Shown here piece after piece: positions 5,100 to 5,315 of a stretch of DNA of 5,315 bases. Under the pieces are notes generated by a model. The model ran no database searches and was not told the DNA's origin. It saw only the letters and a program-made list of their open reading frames with translations. The first letter of the stretch is position 1. Every line of letters starts with the position of its first letter. Source of the stretch: Betaproteobacteria bacterium (GTDB lineage: Bacteria; Pseudomonadota; Gammaproteobacteria; Burkholderiales; SG8-39); assembly GCA_029865405.1 (NCBI GenBank), contig JAOUGZ010000227.1:1-5315 (forward strand), read 5' to 3'. A program made the position numbers and the translations under genes.

Positions 5100-5315
5100 A
5101 TGCCGATCCGCAACTTCACCGAGAAGACCCTCACCGCCGAGGTCCTGAAGCGCGTCGGCAAGGCGCCCGACAAGCGCACGCGCCAGGTGATGCAGAGCCT
5201 GGTGAAGCACCTGCACGCGTTCGTGCGCGAGGTGCGCCCGACGCAAGCGGAGTGGTTCCAAGGCATCGAGTTCCTTACGAAGACCGGGCACATGTGCGAC
5301 GACAAGCGCCAGGAA
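5100..5315 (+). CDS. Intradiol ring-cleavage dioxygenase (catechol/hydroxyquinol 1,2-dioxygenase type), N-terminal part only
   Basis: Seventy-two codons are visible before the right edge. They match the helical N-terminal (linker/dimerisation) domain of intradiol dioxygenases: MPIRNFTEKTLTAEVLKRV at the start, RQVMQSLVKHLHAFVREV (28-45), then EWFQGIEFLTKTGHMCDDKRQE (51-72). These Fe(III) enzymes open catechol- or hydroxyquinol-type rings between the hydroxyl groups, giving muconate- or maleylacetate-type products. The Tyr/His iron ligands lie beyond the window, so activity and substrate cannot be verified. The start has AGGAGG (5086-5091) eight bases upstream. It is divergent from the Bug/dehydrogenase operon, which fits an aromatic-degradation locus continuing to the right. 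Confidence 0.88.
   Translation, partial: MPIRNFTEKTLTAEVLKRVGKAPDKRTRQVMQSLVKHLHAFVREVRPTQAEWFQGIEFLTKTGHMCDDKRQE

Noticed and set aside
4162..5148. 328-codon plus-strand frame opposite the Bug gene
   Set aside because: Arg/Gly/Ala/Val-rich shadow with no domain, lying antisense to a clear Bug protein.

Overview
The window is GC-rich, densely packed bacterial DNA. A Bug-type (TctC-like) periplasmic binding protein, a GhrA-like reductase, a DUF502 membrane protein and an intradiol dioxygenase together point to a betaproteobacterium, probably of Burkholderiales type. That assignment is inference from gene families and composition; there is no rRNA or other phylogenetic marker here. Genes fill almost the whole window and no intergenic gap exceeds about 55 bases. 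I saw no tRNA, rRNA, CRISPR array, insertion sequence, attachment site or replication origin.

Layout, left to right. Bases 1-124 (minus) hold the N-terminus of an amidohydrolase / N-acyl-D-amino-acid deacylase-like protein that runs off the left edge. Its start is only 19 bases from the start of a divergent short-chain dehydrogenase/reductase (144-842, plus), and the gap holds a nearly symmetric -10-like sequence that could serve both as leaderless genes. After a perfect 9-bp hairpin comes a DUF502 inner-membrane protein (879-1472). A strong promoter-like sequence carrying a perfect 9+9 inverted repeat (1476-1499) follows, immediately ahead of a three-gene operon: an ArsR-type repressor (1506-1817), a fused SRPBCC/AHSA1-glutathione S-transferase protein (1814-2863) and a TfoX N-terminal-domain protein (2860-3183). 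The three are joined by 4-base start/stop overlaps.

The second half is a minus-strand pair that converges on the TfoX gene with a one-base gap. It consists of a Bug-type solute-binding protein (5046-4099), read first, and a GhrA-like D-2-hydroxyacid dehydrogenase (4102-3185) coupled to it by a TTGA overlap. Divergent from this pair, the first 72 codons of an intradiol ring-cleavage dioxygenase (5100 onward, plus) run off the right edge.

Inferred biology: the ArsR operon looks like an autoregulated small-molecule response unit whose effector joins a hydrophobic-ligand fold to a GST. The right-hand cluster suggests uptake and catabolism of an aromatic or carboxylic compound. The most unusual items are the AHSA1-GST fusion with its TfoX partner, and the two promoters placed so close to start codons that leaderless mRNAs are predicted.
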